Shown here in pieces: positions 8,476 to 16,654 of a stretch of DNA of 64,000 nt. Where the stretch lies: NCBI RefSeq assembly GCF_034424315.1, contig NZ_CP139972.1, positions 8,192,501-8,256,500 of the forward strand, read 5' to 3'. Within the stretch, counting starts at the first letter, position 1, and the number at the start of each line of letters is the position of its first letter. The translations under genes and the position numbers were made by a program. The DNA is from Chitinophaga sancti (GTDB lineage: Bacteria; Bacteroidota; Bacteroidia; Chitinophagales; Chitinophagaceae). The notes beneath the pieces are model-generated. The model did no database searches. It worked only from the letters and a program-made list of their open reading frames with translations, and was not told where the DNA came from.

Positions 8476-8506
8476 TTTGCAAAAAGTAAAAACCCTATTA
8501 TACTTG
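8476..8506 (+). promoter_or_regulatory. Bacteroidota-type promoter for the NEW3-ABC operon
   Basis: TTTG at 8476-8479, a 19-base spacer and TATACTTG at 8499-8506. This fits the known Bacteroidota consensus (TTTG, 19-21 bases, TAnnTTTG) with one mismatch. It lies 64 bases before the start codon at 8570. Confidence 0.6.
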
Positions 8507-8569
8507 CGATTAAGAAATAAGTAAATAACAATTAGCTATAATTTTTTATTTATTAATCTCGAATTGGCA

Positions 8570-9409
8570 ATGTCAGCTACTACAACTCAGCATCAGCGCC
8601 GCATGACGCGCAGTCCGTATTTATTCGTTCTGTTATTCGTTTTCTTATTCAGCAACCAGCTCCGGGCACAATCTTCTCCGCCATTTACTGCCAGATTGAT
8701 GAACATTGAGGCCGCAGCCAACACCACATTTAGCTACAACACTAAACTAAAGAATGCTGCTCCCGTATCCCGTGTGTTCCAGCTATTTGCAGGCTTACCG
8801 GCCGGATGGAATGCAAGCTTTAAAGTGGATGGTATGTCAGTGACCTCTGTGAATATTGATTCCGGTAAAACCGCTGATATCAATATCGAATTCACGCCTA
8901 CACTGGATACCAAACCTGGCAAATACAATATCCCGGTAACCGCACTGGTGGGCAGCGATTCCCTGAAACTGCACCTGGAAGCAGTAATTAAAGGCACTTA
9001 TGGGGTGACCTTATCCACTCCCAGTGGCAAACTGAGTGAAGAGGTGACCGAAGGTAGTACCAGGGAACTACAGCTTGTGATTAAAAACACGGGCACCATT
9101 CCTCTGGACAACCTGGAACTGAATGCACAAAATCCTGCGCAATGGCAACTTACTTTTGCTCCTACCAAGATCCTTCACCTGGAAGCAGGTGCAGATACCA
9201 CGATCATGGCTACTCTGCAGGTGCCGGACAAAACACTGGCCGGCGATTACATGACCAATGTGACTGTAAGGAATAACAACACCAATGCGAAAGCAGATTT
9301 TCGCATCACCGTCAGGACTTCTGTATTGACAGGCTGGCTGGGATTGGTCATTATCCTAATCGCCCTGGGCGCTGTTTATTTCCTTATTCGTAAATATGGC
9401 AGGCGATAG
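8570..9409 (+). CDS. NEW3-domain membrane-anchored protein
   Basis: A 279-residue protein with an N-terminal signal segment (PYLFVLLFVFLFSNQLRAQ), two beta-sandwich NEW3-like repeats (about 40-130 and 140-235, each with the x-N-x-G/T and G-x-Y pattern seen in GKYNIPVTA and GDYMTNVTV) and a C-terminal membrane helix (about 250-272) ending in KYGRR. It is therefore held in the membrane with the sandwiches outside. Six bases separate it from the ABC ATPase, so it is probably a partner of that exporter, as in other NEW3-ABC operons. The frame opens at TTG 8564; ATG 8570 is preferred and ATG 8603 is possible. Confidence 0.8.
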   Translation: MSATTTQHQRRMTRSPYLFVLLFVFLFSNQLRAQSSPPFTARLMNIEAAANTTFSYNTKLKNAAPVSRVFQLFAGLPAGWNASFKVDGMSVTSVNIDSGKTADINIEFTPTLDTKPGKYNIPVTALVGSDSLKLHLEAVIKGTYGVTLSTPSGKLSEEVTEGSTRELQLVIKNTGTIPLDNLELNAQNPAQWQLTFAPTKILHLEAGADTTIMATLQVPDKTLAGDYMTNVTVRNNNTNAKADFRITVRTSVLTGWLGLVIILIALGAVYFLIRKYGRR

Positions 9410-9415
9410 TACATT

Positions 9416-10429
9416 ATGGAACAAGCAATCATAGAGATACATGGGTTATCCAAAACCTATGGGTCTTTGAAAGCCGTTGATAACCTGAACCTGCGTATTC
9501 AGCAGGGAGAGATCTTCGGTCTACTTGGACCTAATGGCGCCGGAAAATCTACGACCATACTAATGCTGCTGGGGCTCACAGAACCCACTGCCGGCACCGC
9601 CCGGATCTGCGGATTGGATGCTTCGCGCAATCCCATCCCTGTAAAAAGGAAGGTGGGATATATGCCCGACAACGTTGGTTTTTACAACGAGCTGTCGGCA
9701 CTGGAAAACCTGAAATACATCGGCCGGCTGAATGGCATTCCGGAACATGAAGTGGAAACTGCGGCAAAGGATATGCTCATTTCTGTAGGGCTGGAAGCAG
9801 CCATGCACAAGAAAGCCGGCACTTATTCCCGTGGTATGAAACAAAGACTGGGCCTGGCAGATGTACTACTCAAACGCCCCGAAGTGATCATTCTCGATGA
9901 ACCTACTTTGGGCATTGATCCTGCAGGGGTACGCGATTTCCTGGAACTGATCCGGCAACTCAACCAGGAGCAGGGTATTACCATTCTCTTATCTTCTCAT
10001 CACCTGCACCAGGTACAGCAGGTATGTAGCCGTGTAGGCATATTCGTGGGCGGGCAACTGCTCGCCGAAGGAAGTGTGGAAACACTGGCTGCTGACCTCT
10101 TCAAAGCAGATCCGCATGTAGTGCAGGTAACGCTGCAAAAAGCTGCTACAGTTTCTGAAAACGAACTGCTGCAATTACCCGGTGTGACGAAAGTCAATGT
10201 CGCAGATACAGCTATAGAGATCTCCGGTCATGCAGACATTACGCCCGACATTGTACGCTACTTTGTTCACAAAGGCTGCGATGTAACCGGGGTGCAAAAG
10301 CGGACCTATGGTCTGGATGAGATCTATCAACGTTATTTTGAAAATAATATAAAGGAAAACGAGGTTCATAATGAAAAGTCTACTGGCTTATTCCAAAGAT
10401 CATTCTTTGGCAGGTTCAAAAAGCGTTAG
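9416..10429 (+). CDS. ABC transporter ATP-binding protein
   Basis: A 337-residue ATPase with Walker A GPNGAGKST (38-46), the signature region YSRGMKQRLGLA, Walker B VIILDEPTLGIDP and the switch histidine in LLSSHHLHQ. About 100 residues follow the nucleotide-binding domain and resemble the DUF4162-like tail of gliding/NosF-type ATPases. The gene overlaps the permease gene by 59 bases in a different frame, so the two are probably translationally linked. The presence of one ATPase, one permease and an anchored NEW3 protein suggests a type 5-like exporter or a membrane-remodelling complex; the substrate is unknown. Confidence 0.9.
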   Translation: MEQAIIEIHGLSKTYGSLKAVDNLNLRIQQGEIFGLLGPNGAGKSTTILMLLGLTEPTAGTARICGLDASRNPIPVKRKVGYMPDNVGFYNELSALENLKYIGRLNGIPEHEVETAAKDMLISVGLEAAMHKKAGTYSRGMKQRLGLADVLLKRPEVIILDEPTLGIDPAGVRDFLELIRQLNQEQGITILLSSHHLHQVQQVCSRVGIFVGGQLLAEGSVETLAADLFKADPHVVQVTLQKAATVSENELLQLPGVTKVNVADTAIEISGHADITPDIVRYFVHKGCDVTGVQKRTYGLDEIYQRYFENNIKENEVHNEKSTGLFQRSFFGRFKKR

Positions 10430-11372
10430 TCCTTTTTGGGTCATGGTAAAGAAGGAGGTGGCAGACCAGATCCATAGCTGGCGCTTCATTATATTGGCCC
10501 TCCTGATCCTGCTGACCTGGTTAGGATCGATGTATGTATCGATGTCAAATATCAGGACAGCCATGGAAAATGTACAGGATCACAATACCCTGTATTTTTA
10601 CCTGAAATTATTAACCATCACAGATCGGTCACTACCTCCGTTTCATGTGTTCATCGGTTTCCTGGGGCCGTTGTTAGGCATCGCTTTAGGCTTTGATGCT
10701 ATTAACTCTGAGCAGAGCAATGGTACCCTGATCCGGCTGATGGCACAACCGGTGTACAGAGATTCATTGTTGAATGCAAAGTTTACAGGCTCATTGATTG
10801 TGATCAGTATCCTGTTCTTTTCTCTGAATATGCTGATGGTAGGAGGTGGAATGCTGCTGACAGGGGTACATATAGAATTCGCTGAGTTTGCAAGGATCCT
10901 GTGCTTTGTGGGCCTGAGCATTATTTATGTAGCGTTCTGGCTGAACCTTGCTATTTTACTGTCGGTGAAATTCAGGCAATCAGCTACTTCGGCCTTAACT
11001 GCTATTGCCATCTGGTTATTCCTGACCGTGTTTTATCCTATCCTGGTGCAGATTGTCCTAAAAGGGATCTTACCAGATCCGGGCGATTTGAATCCTGATC
11101 AATTGGTCATCTATAACCAGATCAGGCATAATTTCCTGGTGGTAATGCCCAGCCAGATGTATACTGATGGTACAACAACATTGCTGATGCCGGTAGTGAG
11201 AAGTATGGGGCCCCTGACAATGGAACAGATGGCGATGGCGGTACCAGCACCTTTGCCATTGAGAGAGAGCCTGCTAATTACCTGGCCACAGGTGAGCGGA
11301 CTCATAGCAGCTACAGTAGCTTGCTTTGCAATATCCTACTGGCTGTTTATGCGCAGGGAAATCCGAACTTAA
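10371..11372 (+). CDS. ABC transporter permease (ABC-2 type)
   Basis: A 333-residue integral membrane protein of the ABC-2 type, with a first helix after WRFIILALLILLTWLGSMYV, a large loop, then five further hydrophobic segments and a final helix ending YWLFMRREIRT. FLGPLLGIALGFDAINSEQSNGT matches the conserved ABC-2/NosY segment before helix 3. ATG 10371 makes the gene overlap the ATPase gene by 59 bases; an internal ATG at 10443 would remove the overlap and leaves the family core intact, so the exact start is open. A long AT-rich hairpin follows the stop. Confidence 0.88.
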   Translation: MKSLLAYSKDHSLAGSKSVSPFWVMVKKEVADQIHSWRFIILALLILLTWLGSMYVSMSNIRTAMENVQDHNTLYFYLKLLTITDRSLPPFHVFIGFLGPLLGIALGFDAINSEQSNGTLIRLMAQPVYRDSLLNAKFTGSLIVISILFFSLNMLMVGGGMLLTGVHIEFAEFARILCFVGLSIIYVAFWLNLAILLSVKFRQSATSALTAIAIWLFLTVFYPILVQIVLKGILPDPGDLNPDQLVIYNQIRHNFLVVMPSQMYTDGTTTLLMPVVRSMGPLTMEQMAMAVPAPLPLRESLLITWPQVSGLIAATVACFAISYWLFMRREIRT

Positions 11373-11382
11373 TGATTGGTAT

Positions 11383-11439
11383 TATACAATAAAATAAATG
11401 CTTCTGTCCATAGGATGGAAGCATTTATTTTATTGTATA
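11383..11439 (+). terminator. long AT-rich terminator hairpin
   Basis: 22-bp perfect arms (11383-11404 and 11418-11439) around a 13-base loop, directly after the permease stop at 11372. A frame start at 11398 for the next gene falls inside this hairpin, which argues for the later start used here. Confidence 0.75.
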
Positions 11440-11478
11440 TTCACTACTATTCATTTATACCTCTCAAAATTAACCGGC

Positions 11479-12993
11479 ATGAAAAAAAACTTTCTGCTAC
11501 TTGGCTTGCCCGTGCTCGCACTCCTGCACGGCTGCACAAAGCCGGAATCTGAGCAAAAACTATCAGGTTCATCCACGTTACAAGCTGTCACCGCCGCCAG
11601 CACCTCGGTTATCTTCACCAATCCCTTGCCATCGCTCGACAACGGTAGTTACTACGATCCATGGGTGATCAACATCGGCGGGTATTTTTATTATTGTGGC
11701 TCCGACGGCGGGCGTTTATGGATCACGAAGTCGGCTACACTGGAAAATCTTTTACAGCAGACAAAGACCTACATTTTCACGCCACCATCAGGCACGATGT
11801 ACAGCGGCAACCTCTGGGCGCCCGAGCTGCATTACCTGAATGGCCGGTGGTATGTATACTTTGCTGCAGATGACGGTACTAACGCGAACCACCGTATGCA
11901 CGTACTGGAAGGTGGTACAGATGCAGGCAATCCCCTGAACGGTTCTTACAGCTACAAGACCAGGCTGAGTGCAACTACGGACCGCTGGGCAATAGACGGC
12001 CATCCATTTGCTTACAACAGCCAGCTCTATTTTGTATGGTCAGGATGGGAAGGCACATCGAATGTATCCCAGTATCTCTACATCGCGAAGATGAGTAACC
12101 CATATACCATCGACGGGGAAAGGGTGGAGATCTCCAGACCTGATTACGACTGGGAAAAGGTGGGTACCCCTACCGTGAACGAAGGGCCAACTTCCCTGAT
12201 CAGCGGCAACACCGTGAATATTGTTTATTCAGCAAGTGGAAGCTGGACGAATGATTATTGCCTGGGAAGGATCACCTGTACAAACGGCGACCTGCTGTCC
12301 AAAGCCTCCTGGACAAAGAATTCAACAGCTGTCTTTTCCAAATTCGGCAATGTATATGGTCCAGGGCATGCTTCTTTTGTAAAGTCACCAGATAACCTGC
12401 AGAACTGGATCGTGTACCATGCTGCCAACAGTGATGGTAGTGGATGGGATAGGAGAGTGATGGCTCAGCAGTTTAGCTGGATAGGAGATGTACCTTTCTT
12501 TGGCTACCCGATTGAAAAAGGTATTCCTGTACCTGCACCTTCTATTGGCTCCAGCTATGCCATGCCAATTGCAAATGGCACCTACAGGATTAAGTCTAAG
12601 GTGACCTCACAATGTGTGGATGTACCGAATGCCGCATCTACAGCAGGTTTACAGATCCAGGAGTATACTGACAATGGTACGAATGCGCAAAAGTGGGTGT
12701 TCACCTCACTGGGTAATGGATATTATACCATTACAAGCGTGGCATCTGGTCTGAACCTGGATGATGCAGGCGGTTCTACAGCGGCCGGCAATATCCTGAT
12801 CCAGTGGACGGATAATGGCAATGTGGCGCAGCACTGGAGAGTGCAGGACATGGGAGGCGGATATTATAAGCTGATCAATCAGCGGAGTTTGCTGGCCCTG
12901 AATGTGCCATACAGTAACCAGACACCGGGTACGAAACTGGAGCAGTGGTATGAGAATCAGTATGATGCAGAGTTGTGGCAGATCATTCCGTAA
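11479..12993 (+). CDS. GH43 arabinosidase lipoprotein with ricin-type lectin domain
   Basis: A 504-residue exported enzyme. The N-terminus is a lipoprotein signal (LALLHGC, lipobox cysteine). The GH43 five-blade propeller fills about residues 50-350 and shows the three carboxylates: base Asp in YYDPWV, pKa-modulating Asp in WAIDGHPF and acid Glu in VNEGPTSL. A ricin B-type (CBM13-like) beta-trefoil follows (about 365-504) with three QxW-type repeats (QKWVF, QHWRV, ELWQI). This points to alpha-L-arabinofuranosidase or related activity on arabinan or arabinoxylan at the cell surface. The start was moved to 11479, where the signal begins. Confidence 0.9.
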   Translation: MKKNFLLLGLPVLALLHGCTKPESEQKLSGSSTLQAVTAASTSVIFTNPLPSLDNGSYYDPWVINIGGYFYYCGSDGGRLWITKSATLENLLQQTKTYIFTPPSGTMYSGNLWAPELHYLNGRWYVYFAADDGTNANHRMHVLEGGTDAGNPLNGSYSYKTRLSATTDRWAIDGHPFAYNSQLYFVWSGWEGTSNVSQYLYIAKMSNPYTIDGERVEISRPDYDWEKVGTPTVNEGPTSLISGNTVNIVYSASGSWTNDYCLGRITCTNGDLLSKASWTKNSTAVFSKFGNVYGPGHASFVKSPDNLQNWIVYHAANSDGSGWDRRVMAQQFSWIGDVPFFGYPIEKGIPVPAPSIGSSYAMPIANGTYRIKSKVTSQCVDVPNAASTAGLQIQEYTDNGTNAQKWVFTSLGNGYYTITSVASGLNLDDAGGSTAAGNILIQWTDNGNVAQHWRVQDMGGGYYKLINQRSLLALNVPYSNQTPGTKLEQWYENQYDAELWQIIP

Positions 12994-13010
12994 AGTAAAT
13001 TATGAGGGAA

Positions 13011-13034
13011 AGCCTGCCGTTTTTGGCAGGTTTT
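13011..13034 (+). terminator. terminator of the GH43 gene
   Basis: CCTGCC (13013-13018) pairs with GGCAGG (13025-13030), extended by G-U pairs, with a T-rich loop and a T run after it. It lies 18 bases after the GH43 stop and just before the DUF4262 gene. Confidence 0.65.
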
Positions 13035-13048
13035 CCTATCTTCGGCCG

Positions 13049-13762
13049 ATGGAAACTAAAGAAAGAGAACGTATAAAGCAAAATATTGAGAAGCACGGTT
13101 GCCATTTGATCATGGTCATGGAGGATGATTACCTGCCTGCGTTCGTACATACGATTGGACTGTTTGAGAAGTATGGACATCCTGAACTGATCTGTTTTGG
13201 ATTGAAGAAAGAGGTGGCAAGTGAAATATTGAATGATGCTGCTGAAATGATTGCTGAGGGTCAGTCTTTTACTCCTGACCAATCGTATGATGACTTTCTG
13301 AAAGAGCATCCTATGCGGTTTTTGCCAGCAGACAAAAGCTACTATGAATTTTATTTCGGCTATGCCAGCAGGTACTATGGTCATGATGATTATCCTGTAT
13401 TACAAATGGTATGGCCTGACAAAGCAAGTTTATTCCCCTGGCAGGCAGGTTTTGTGCCCGATTTGAAGTTCAAGCAACCTTTGCTGGACCGCAATACCGA
13501 TTTCATGTTTTACGAAGAAAGGAATGTAATGGCCTATACCACCAAACAGGTGCTGGAAGGAGCCCCTATATTATATGTAAATCATGATGATGAAGATGGC
13601 GCCTGGCAGTTTCACCACAGTAACAACCCGGATTTAAAAGACGCAAAAGCGGTCGCATTAGAATCAATAACAAAGCTCGATCCCTCTGTCAATAAATTAC
13701 ATTTCCTCCCTTATGGCGGTAAAGCATGGCGGAAAACGCCTCAGGATAGATGGGAGTTTTAA
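13049..13762 (+). CDS. DUF4262 domain protein
   Basis: A 237-residue soluble protein with the DUF4262 pattern: IEKHGCHLIMV near the start, FVHTIGLFEKYGHPELICFGL, then RFLPADKSYY, the YGHDDYPVLQMVWPD segment and FPWQAGF. The family's function is unknown and it occurs widely as a cytosolic protein. The frame opens upstream inside the GH43 gene, but the family N-terminus and the terminator at 13011 put the start at ATG 13049. It is followed by a 134-base region holding three GTAGTC repeats. Confidence 0.85.
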   Translation: METKERERIKQNIEKHGCHLIMVMEDDYLPAFVHTIGLFEKYGHPELICFGLKKEVASEILNDAAEMIAEGQSFTPDQSYDDFLKEHPMRFLPADKSYYEFYFGYASRYYGHDDYPVLQMVWPDKASLFPWQAGFVPDLKFKQPLLDRNTDFMFYEERNVMAYTTKQVLEGAPILYVNHDDEDGAWQFHHSNNPDLKDAKAVALESITKLDPSVNKLHFLPYGGKAWRKTPQDRWEF

Positions 13763-13799
13763 TGTCTTTTTGTTTGAATAATAATTACTTATAAGGTCC

Positions 13800-13828
13800 G
13801 TAGTCGTTTTGTAGTCGCTCTTGTAGTC
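13800..13828 (+). promoter_or_regulatory. three phased GTAGTC repeats upstream of the WG-repeat gene
   Basis: GTAGTC at 13800-13805, 13811-13816 and 13823-13828, spaced 11 and 12 bases, about one helical turn. A -7-like TATGTTTG box follows at 13857-13864 and the gene starts at 13897. The spacing is what a dimeric or LytTR-type regulator would recognise. No bound factor is known. Confidence 0.4.
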
Positions 13829-13896
13829 CTCCGGTGACGAGGGTTTTTTGGAAAGATATGTTTGCACACTGACATTTGTGCCTACAAATTCTTTAT

Positions 13897-16341
13897 ATGA
13901 AATACCGATTACTAGCTGGCTGTTTGCTCCTTCTCTCCGGAAGCATTTCCGCACAGCAGAAGTTTGAACAAGGCTCCCGTTATGTGCAGGGATTTGCAAG
14001 AGTCGTAAACCACGGACAATCATTTTATATCGATAGCACAGGTAAGATCGCTTTTGATACCATTTATAATAACAGAAGCCTTGACGACAGTTGGGAAGAA
14101 AGCGAAGCCGGCTACCTGCCGCAAGACATCCTGCAGGTAGGCCTGAATGGCAAGCAGGGCGTCATGACAGTACAGGGAAAATGGGTACTCCGCCCGGAAT
14201 ATGATACCATTGATACCCAATCCCCCCAACAGTGGGTTGTAAAAAAAGATAATAAAGTAAGCTTATATACCTCCAAAGGCTTTATTCTCCCATTCCGCTT
14301 TGAAGACAGTAATCAGCTGGACTCCCTCACCTTTGCTGTAAAAGACAAGGGGAAATGGGGCGTGTATAATAAGGAAAAGGATGAGCTGATCATACCCAAT
14401 ACGTATGAAGACATTGATTATTGTTATGGATGTAATGCCAAGGGCGATTATATCCTGGCACAGAAAAATGGTAAATGGGGTGTGGTCAGTTTTAAGAACG
14501 AAGTATTAATTCCCTTTGAATATGACCATGAGCATATGAATATGCGGAGCGATGAGTGGGTGGAATCCTTTTACAAGGACGACCAGAAGCTAAGCATTAA
14601 CCTCAAAACAAAGAAAGTAGAGGTAGATACCTGTCAATGCCTGCCAGGTGACGAGCAGTCAGGTCTGGATACAGAAATGGGGTCTTTCACTGGTCAGCGT
14701 GAAAATGGTAAATGGGGCCTCGTCAATAAAGACGGCAAGTTAATCCTGGATCATGTTTATGACGATATTACCTATCACGCCAACAGCGCGCTGATAGGCA
14801 TTGTCCGGAATGAGAAATATGGAATGGCAGATACCACAGGTAAGATCGTTATTCCCATGGTTTTTGATTACTGGGTTGAACCTCTTTGTGGAGGCGCCCT
14901 GTTTACATCAGAAAAAAACGGGAAGGAGTTGATCTATGACAAAACCGGTAAGCAGATCCTGGTACAATATAGCCACTTCCAGGAGATGGCGATGGAAGAC
15001 GGTACAAAGATGCTCGCCATAATTCAGGGCAAGTTATACGGCTTCTATAACCCCGCCACAGGCAAAATTGTAATTCCCCAATATACCTCTCTCAGCTATT
15101 ATGGTGATCCCAACTACCTGAATATCGGTGTAGGTGACAAGTATGGATATATTGATAAAGAAGGTAATACCGTTGTACCGCCAATCTATGATTATGTAGA
15201 CCTGCATGCCATTCCAAAGAATGATCAGCTGGCGAAAATAAACCTGAAAGGCAAAACAGGTTTGTTCGATGTAAAACAGCAGAAAGTATTACTCCCCGTT
15301 ATCTACGATTACATTTCTACCTACGACGACAGCACCGTGCTGTTGGTAACAAAGAACGGTTTAAGCGGTATCTGTGATTTTTCAGGTAAGATGCTGGCTC
15401 CTGTAAAATACAGAGATGTTGTGCCTTTTGATAGCATGTATTCTTTATTGAAAGCTAAGGATTCCAGCAATGCAGAGATACTGAATAAACGTACGCACGA
15501 AATATATAAACTGCCTTTTGATACTGCCTTTGTAGCCGCTGAAGGCCGCCTGATAATGGTTTGGCAGCATGGCAAATGTTTCCTGTACGACATAGATAAA
15601 AAGCAGAAAGTAGAAGGTGCGTATTCAAAAGACGGGTTCCCGGAATATATGGGTTACTTTTCCAATCATCGTGCAATAGTGGTCAGGAACCAGAAATTCG
15701 GTTACATAGATGAAAAGGGAAATTATGTTGTACAACCTAAGTATGATTATATCTCTAATTTCCACAAAGGGGTGGCTGCGGTATATGAATGCATTGATAC
15801 GGCTGCCCGCATTTATCGTTATGGTTATATCGATTCCACCGGGAAAGAAATTGTGCCGGTTATTTATGATGTACCACAGGATATCATAACAAAATTTACA
15901 GAAGAAGCTTTCTTTGGAGAGGATGATTCAGAAGTGCTGGTACTCATGAAAAATGACGGCAAGAAAGGGCTGGCAGGGCTGAATGGGAGGATCATAGTGC
16001 CGCTGAACTTCGATCATATTTCTCCTGAAAAACATGGAAGAGGTTACCTGGTAACGGTGGGAGACAAATTCGGTATCCTGGATATGAATGGTCGTGAAAT
16101 AGTGAAGCCGATCTATGAAAGAATGATGCTGGATGAATTAGAAGGATATGATGGCAAGGTATCCTTTGACTTCCCGGTGATGATGAAAGCCCAGGATGAC
16201 AACTGGACTTATATAGATGAACGTGGAGAACCTATAGGTGTAAATGTCGTGGATTATGTAGACTTCAGTACACTGGATTGGGGAGAGCCGCCTGTTGTAG
16301 ATCCTCCTGCAGCGCCGGCTCCACCCGCTGATGAAAAATAG
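13897..16341 (+). CDS. secreted WG-repeat protein
   Basis: An 814-residue exported protein with a signal peptide (MKYRLLAGCLLLLSGSISAQ). The body consists of about 13 WG repeats of 40-60 residues, each with a GKWG/DKYG-type turn followed by an I/VIPxxYD strand (for example GKWGVYN near 150, GKWGLVN near 275, DKYGYID near 420, QKFGYID near 600, DKFGILD near 725). It ends in a proline-rich tail. WG proteins are abundant in this phylum and are usually linked to surface adhesion or protein binding, but have no enzymatic role. The start at 13897 was preferred over 13876 for the signal peptide. Confidence 0.85.
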   Translation: MKYRLLAGCLLLLSGSISAQQKFEQGSRYVQGFARVVNHGQSFYIDSTGKIAFDTIYNNRSLDDSWEESEAGYLPQDILQVGLNGKQGVMTVQGKWVLRPEYDTIDTQSPQQWVVKKDNKVSLYTSKGFILPFRFEDSNQLDSLTFAVKDKGKWGVYNKEKDELIIPNTYEDIDYCYGCNAKGDYILAQKNGKWGVVSFKNEVLIPFEYDHEHMNMRSDEWVESFYKDDQKLSINLKTKKVEVDTCQCLPGDEQSGLDTEMGSFTGQRENGKWGLVNKDGKLILDHVYDDITYHANSALIGIVRNEKYGMADTTGKIVIPMVFDYWVEPLCGGALFTSEKNGKELIYDKTGKQILVQYSHFQEMAMEDGTKMLAIIQGKLYGFYNPATGKIVIPQYTSLSYYGDPNYLNIGVGDKYGYIDKEGNTVVPPIYDYVDLHAIPKNDQLAKINLKGKTGLFDVKQQKVLLPVIYDYISTYDDSTVLLVTKNGLSGICDFSGKMLAPVKYRDVVPFDSMYSLLKAKDSSNAEILNKRTHEIYKLPFDTAFVAAEGRLIMVWQHGKCFLYDIDKKQKVEGAYSKDGFPEYMGYFSNHRAIVVRNQKFGYIDEKGNYVVQPKYDYISNFHKGVAAVYECIDTAARIYRYGYIDSTGKEIVPVIYDVPQDIITKFTEEAFFGEDDSEVLVLMKNDGKKGLAGLNGRIIVPLNFDHISPEKHGRGYLVTVGDKFGILDMNGREIVKPIYERMMLDELEGYDGKVSFDFPVMMKAQDDNWTYIDERGEPIGVNVVDYVDFSTLDWGEPPVVDPPAAPAPPADEK

Positions 16342-16363
16342 ATAAGATATTAAACGGGGACAT

Positions 16364-16406
16364 AAGCAGGGAAGTGGCTTTAATCAGCTATTATCCCTGC
16401 TTTTTC
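16364..16406 (+). terminator. terminator of the WG-repeat gene
   Basis: AAGCAGGGA (16364-16372) and TCCCTGCTT (16394-16402) form a 9-bp perfect stem with further pairing in the loop, followed by a T run. It lies 22 bases after the stop codon. Confidence 0.75.
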
Positions 16407-16654
16407 GTTTACTTTTGAAGATACTCCTTTCCTGCTACTTACTCATCAGCATGGCAAGCCATGCACAATATATACGTCAGCAAAACTGATGAATCTCATG
16501 CCTTTCCCGGGTTCAAATCATTTGATTTTAATGACCATCACTAAATTGTTTTTCTTAATTATTTTGGACCGATTATCCTATTAATACGCCGTTTATTACA
16601 AGCCATACTCCCTTATGAGTTTCATCTTTGCATTGTTAAAAAACACAATTGAAG
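16407..16654. other. 248-base intergenic leader
   Basis: No gene seen. It holds a structured segment (TCATCAG near 16445 pairs with CTGATGA near 16486, enclosing a small ATGGC/GCCAT hairpin) and an AT-rich stretch that probably contains the porin promoter (CATCTTTG near 16624 resembles the -7 box with one mismatch). Confidence 0.45.

Noticed and set aside
11398..11478. 27-codon N-terminal extension of the GH43 gene
   Set aside because: It lies inside a terminator hairpin and precedes a good lipoprotein signal, so the start is at 11479.
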